The notes under the pieces are model-generated. The model was not told the DNA's origin and did no database searches. It saw only the letters and a program-made list of their open reading frames with translations. The position numbers were made by a program, and so were the translations under genes. Shown one piece after another: positions 61,529 to 64,000 of a stretch of DNA of 64,000 nt. The first letter of the stretch is position 1. Each line of letters opens with the position of its first letter. This DNA is from Virgifigura sp964551315 (GTDB taxonomy: Bacteria > Pseudomonadota > Alphaproteobacteria > Dongiales > Dongiaceae): contig CAZKCM010000004.1 of NCBI GenBank assembly GCA_964551315.1, forward strand, positions 1 to 64,000. Reading direction: 5' to 3'.

Positions 61529-62758
61529 TCAGATGCCGAGTGCGCCCCCGGCCAGCGGGATGAACTCCACGGTGCTGCCGGCCCGCGCAGGTGGGGCATG
61601 GGGGGGCCGGACGACGAGGCAGTCGGCGCGGGCGAGGGTCCACAGCATGGCGCTGTCCTGACGGTCGAACGGCGTCGCGATCGCGCCTCGTTGCGGGTCG
61701 TGCGTGAGTCGCGCCCGCAGATACTCCTGGCGACGGTCGTTCTCCGGCAGATCGGTGCCGAGGATGGCCGTCGCCGTCTGCGGCTGAGCGTCCGCCCGCC
61801 CGAGCAGCGCGTCGATCGCGGGACGGAGGAAGACCACGGCGCAGACAATCGTTGAGACGGGATTCCCCGGCAGGCCGAGCACCGCCGTCCGGCCGATCCG
61901 GCCGAACATGAGTGGTTTTCCGGGGCGCATGGCAATCCGCCAGAAATCGAGGTCCATTCCCCGCTCGCGAAGGACGGCCTGCACCAGGTCGTGTTCGCCC
62001 ACCGAGACGCCGCCGGAGGTGACCAGCAGGTCCGCGCCCTCCGCGGCGTCGATCATGTCCGAGAGCGCGTCCCGGTCGTCGCGGGCGATGCCGAGGTGAA
62101 GCGGCTCCGCACCGCAGGCCGTCACGAAGGCGGCCAGGGACAGGCCGTTCGAACTCACGATCTGGCCCGGGCCGATCGGGTCCCCCGGCATCACGACCTC
62201 GTCGCCGGTCGACAGGATGGCGATGCGCGGGCGCCGGGTCACGCGCAACCAGGGCCGGTTCATCGCCGCCGCGAGACCGACATCCCGGACCGTCAGGAGC
62301 CGCCCCCGCGGCAGGCCGACATCGCCGGCCTTGAAGTCGAGTCCCGCCGGCCGGACGTGTCGTCCGGCGGACACTCCTTCACGGACGAGAATCCGCCGCC
62401 CCCCGGCCGGGTCGTCCTCGACGGTCACATCCTCCTGGATGACGACGGCGTCGGCGCCGGCCGGCAGCGGCCCGCCGGTGAAGATCCGGACGGCCTCGCC
62501 CGGCCCCAGGGTCCCTTCGTAGCCGCCGCCGGCCGGCGCTTCGCCAACGACCCTGAGACGCACCGGGACCGCCGCCACGTCCGCGGCGCGGACCGCATAG
62601 CCGTCCATCGCCGACATTGCGACCGGCGGCTGCGTCACCCGGGCGACGACGTCTTCGGCCAGGACCCGGCCGAGCGCCTCCGTCAGGCCGATCTGCTCGC
62701 TTCCGAGCGGCCGCAAGGCGGCGCAGATGCGGTTTCGCGCCTCTTCGACCGAGATCAT
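61529..62758 (-). CDS. moeA: Molybdopterin molybdenumtransferase MoeA
   Basis: 409 aa; inserts molybdenum into adenylylated molybdopterin. AMDGYAVRAADV, VRIFTGGPLPAGADAVVIQED, ILSTGDEVV, TSGGVSVGEHDLVQAVL and GLPGNPVSTIVCAVVFLRPAI are family motifs. The ATG at 62758 overlaps the moaC stop (TGATG on the minus strand); a GTG one codon earlier is an alternative. Confidence 0.96.
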   Translation of the reverse strand: MISVEEARNRICAALRPLGSEQIGLTEALGRVLAEDVVARVTQPPVAMSAMDGYAVRAADVAAVPVRLRVVGEAPAGGGYEGTLGPGEAVRIFTGGPLPAGADAVVIQEDVTVEDDPAGGRRILVREGVSAGRHVRPAGLDFKAGDVGLPRGRLLTVRDVGLAAAMNRPWLRVTRRPRIAILSTGDEVVMPGDPIGPGQIVSSNGLSLAAFVTACGAEPLHLGIARDDRDALSDMIDAAEGADLLVTSGGVSVGEHDLVQAVLRERGMDLDFWRIAMRPGKPLMFGRIGRTAVLGLPGNPVSTIVCAVVFLRPAIDALLGRADAQPQTATAILGTDLPENDRRQEYLRARLTHDPQRGAIATPFDRQDSAMLWTLARADCLVVRPPHAPPARAGSTVEFIPLAGGALGI

Positions 62759-63234
62759 CACGCCGCCTCGTAATTGCCTGATTTGCCGCCGCTCTTATGG
62801 ACAAGACGGATGTCGGTCAGGGTCATGCCGCGATCGACCGCCTTGCACATGTCATAGACCGTGAGCGCGGCCACGGCGACGGCAGTCATGGCCTCCATCT
62901 CGACGCCGGTGCGACCGGCCACACGGCAGGTCGCGGTGATGTCGACCGCGTTCCGGTCCGGATCGACCGACAGATCCACCTTGACCGAGGTGAGGGCAAG
63001 GGGATGGCAGAGCGGGATCAGGTCCGGCGTCCGCTTGGCCCCCATGATCCCGGCCAGACGCGCCACCGACAGAACGTCGCCCTTCTTGACCTCGCCGCCG
63101 GTGATCAGGGCAAGCGTCTCAGGTCTCATGATCACCGAACCGCGTGCCGTGGCGGTCCGCTCGGTCACGTCCTTGTCGGAGACGTCCACCATCGCCGCCT
63201 TGCCTTCCGCGTCGAAATGGGTCAGACGGGCCAT
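62758..63234 (-). CDS. moaC: Cyclic pyranopterin monophosphate synthase accessory protein MoaC
   Basis: 158 aa; second step of molybdenum-cofactor synthesis after MoaA. LTHFDAEGKAAMVDVSDK, AKRTPDLIPLCHPLALT, GVEMEAMTAVAVAALTVYDMCKA and a C-terminal KSGGKSG loop with catalytic Lys. Sixteen base pairs after trpC. Confidence 0.97.
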   Translation of the reverse strand: MARLTHFDAEGKAAMVDVSDKDVTERTATARGSVIMRPETLALITGGEVKKGDVLSVARLAGIMGAKRTPDLIPLCHPLALTSVKVDLSVDPDRNAVDITATCRVAGRTGVEMEAMTAVAVAALTVYDMCKAVDRGMTLTDIRLVHKSGGKSGNYEAA

Positions 63235-63250
63235 TGCGAACGGCGCTCCG

Positions 63251-64000
63251 TCAGGCGCTCAACCGGCGCGGCCCTCGGTCGCCCAGCAGCATTCGGGTCG
63301 CCGCGGCGACGTCATCCTGTCGCATCAGCGACTCGCCGATGAGGAACAGCCCGGCGCCAGCCCGCCGCATGCGGGCAAGGTCCTCCGGGGTGTAGAGGCC
63401 GCTCTCGGCCACGACCATGCGGTCCTCCGGAACCTTCGGCGCCAGCTCTTCCGTCGTCGCAAGATCGACTTGTAGGGTCTTAAGATTTCTATTATTGATG
63501 CCGATGAGCCTTGTCCGCAGCCGCAAGGCCCGCTCGAGCTCCTGGGCGTCATGGACCTCGGCCAGGACGTCAAGCCCGAACTCCGATGCCGCCGACTCGA
63601 GCTCCGCCGCCTGCGCGTCGGACAGCGCCGCCAGGATCAGCAGGACGCAGTCGGCGCCAAGCGCGCGCGCCTCGGCAATCTGATACGGGTCGACCATGAA
63701 GTCCTTGCGCAGGACCGGCAGATCGACGGCGGCCCGCGCCTCCACGAGGTAGCTGTCGCGGCCCTGGAAGTAGGGCTCGTCGGTCAGGACCGAAAGGCAG
63801 GTGGCGCCGCCTTCGGCATAGGCCCGCGCCAAGGCAGCCGGATCGAAGTCGCGCCGAATCAGCCCTTTACTGGGAGATGCTCGCTTGATTTCTGCGATCA
63901 GGCCGTAAGATCCCTCGGCGAGGGCCGCCGCCAGCCGGTCGGCGAAGCCGCGCGGCGGGTCGGCCGACCGGGCGGCCTCCGTCACGGCCTCCAACGGGCG
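63251..64000 (-). CDS. trpC: Indole-3-glycerol phosphate synthase, 5' end cut by window
   Basis: C-terminal 249 residues or so of the tryptophan-pathway TIM-barrel enzyme. The frame stays open to the window edge (RPLEAVTEAARSADPPRGFAD) and the usual first 20 or so residues are missing, so the start is outside. Active-site segments: LIAEIKRASPSKG, LRKDFMVDPYQI, IGINNRNLKTLQVDL and VAESGLYTPEDL. Heads the trpC-moaC-moeA run. Confidence 0.96.
   Translation of the reverse strand, partial: RPLEAVTEAARSADPPRGFADRLAAALAEGSYGLIAEIKRASPSKGLIRRDFDPAALARAYAEGGATCLSVLTDEPYFQGRDSYLVEARAAVDLPVLRKDFMVDPYQIAEARALGADCVLLILAALSDAQAAELESAASEFGLDVLAEVHDAQELERALRLRTRLIGINNRNLKTLQVDLATTEELAPKVPEDRMVVAESGLYTPEDLARMRRAGAGLFLIGESLMRQDDVAAATRMLLGDRGPRRLSA

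Noticed and set aside
62758..63250. Molybdenum-cofactor riboswitch before moaC
   Set aside because: Only 16 bp separate trpC and moaC, leaving no room for one.

Overview
The window is one contiguous stretch of a GC-rich alphaproteobacterial chromosome. Gene order (clpX-lon-hup, nuoA-N, birA-coaX-rnj-mce, DUF1467, proS-lolC-lolD, dnaE, rpsB-tsf-pyrH-frr-uppS-cdsA-dxr-rseP-bamA-skp-fabZ-lpxA-lpxI-lpxB, gltA, gltX, comEC, lexA, moeA-moaC-trpC) is the classic alphaproteobacterial backbone. The LexA boxes are of the GTTC-N7-GTTC type and RNase J is present, both fitting that class. I would place it near Rhodospirillales, but the sequence alone does not settle the order. No IS element, rRNA, CRISPR array or phage gene was seen.

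Layout. 1-3.6 kb: ClpX C-terminus (cut by the window edge), Lon with a heat-shock-like promoter, and the DNA-bending protein HU. 3.69-3.97 kb: tRNA-Val(TAC) and tRNA-Asp(GTC). 4.2-18.6 kb: the complete 14-gene complex I operon nuoA-N, tightly coupled by overlaps, running into birA, coaX, rnj, mce, a DUF1467 membrane protein and a 3-methyladenine glycosylase. 32.4-36.1 kb: proS, lolC, lolD and a DCC-type thiol protein. 36.3-47.4 kb: dnaE, then the translation / isoprenoid / phospholipid cluster. 47.4-53.8 kb: outer-membrane assembly and lipid A genes, with lpxD missing from its usual place. 53.8-64 kb: a Gfo/Idh oxidoreductase, gloA, gltA, gltX, comEC, lexA, moeA, moaC and a 5'-truncated trpC.

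The accessory part is 22.6-32.3 kb, where roughly 9.7 kb separates DUF1467 from proS. It holds two unrelated modules. The right one is a tripartite tricarboxylate-type transporter (tctC-tctB-tctA). The left one (23.2-27.5 kb) is the most interesting part of the window: a periplasmic C39-family cysteine peptidase, an outer-membrane beta-barrel protein with an N-terminal coiled coil, and four small Sec-exported proteins. All four carry a short motif of the form LTxxQMDxVTAG directly after the signal peptide. The motif has the spacing of a double-glycine leader. The peptidase and barrel together resemble FapD and FapF of the Pseudomonas functional-amyloid (Fap) secretion system. My working hypothesis is a Fap-like two-step export pathway: Sec, then C39 leader removal in the periplasm, then the outer-membrane barrel, handling a family of small divergent substrates. 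Two substrate genes share a duplicated upstream block of about 56 bp.

Start codons were reassigned from the longest open frames wherever a Shine-Dalgarno sequence, an operon overlap or the family length decided it. GTG or TTG starts are inferred for HU, LolC, DnaE, Frr, Dxr, BamA and LpxB.
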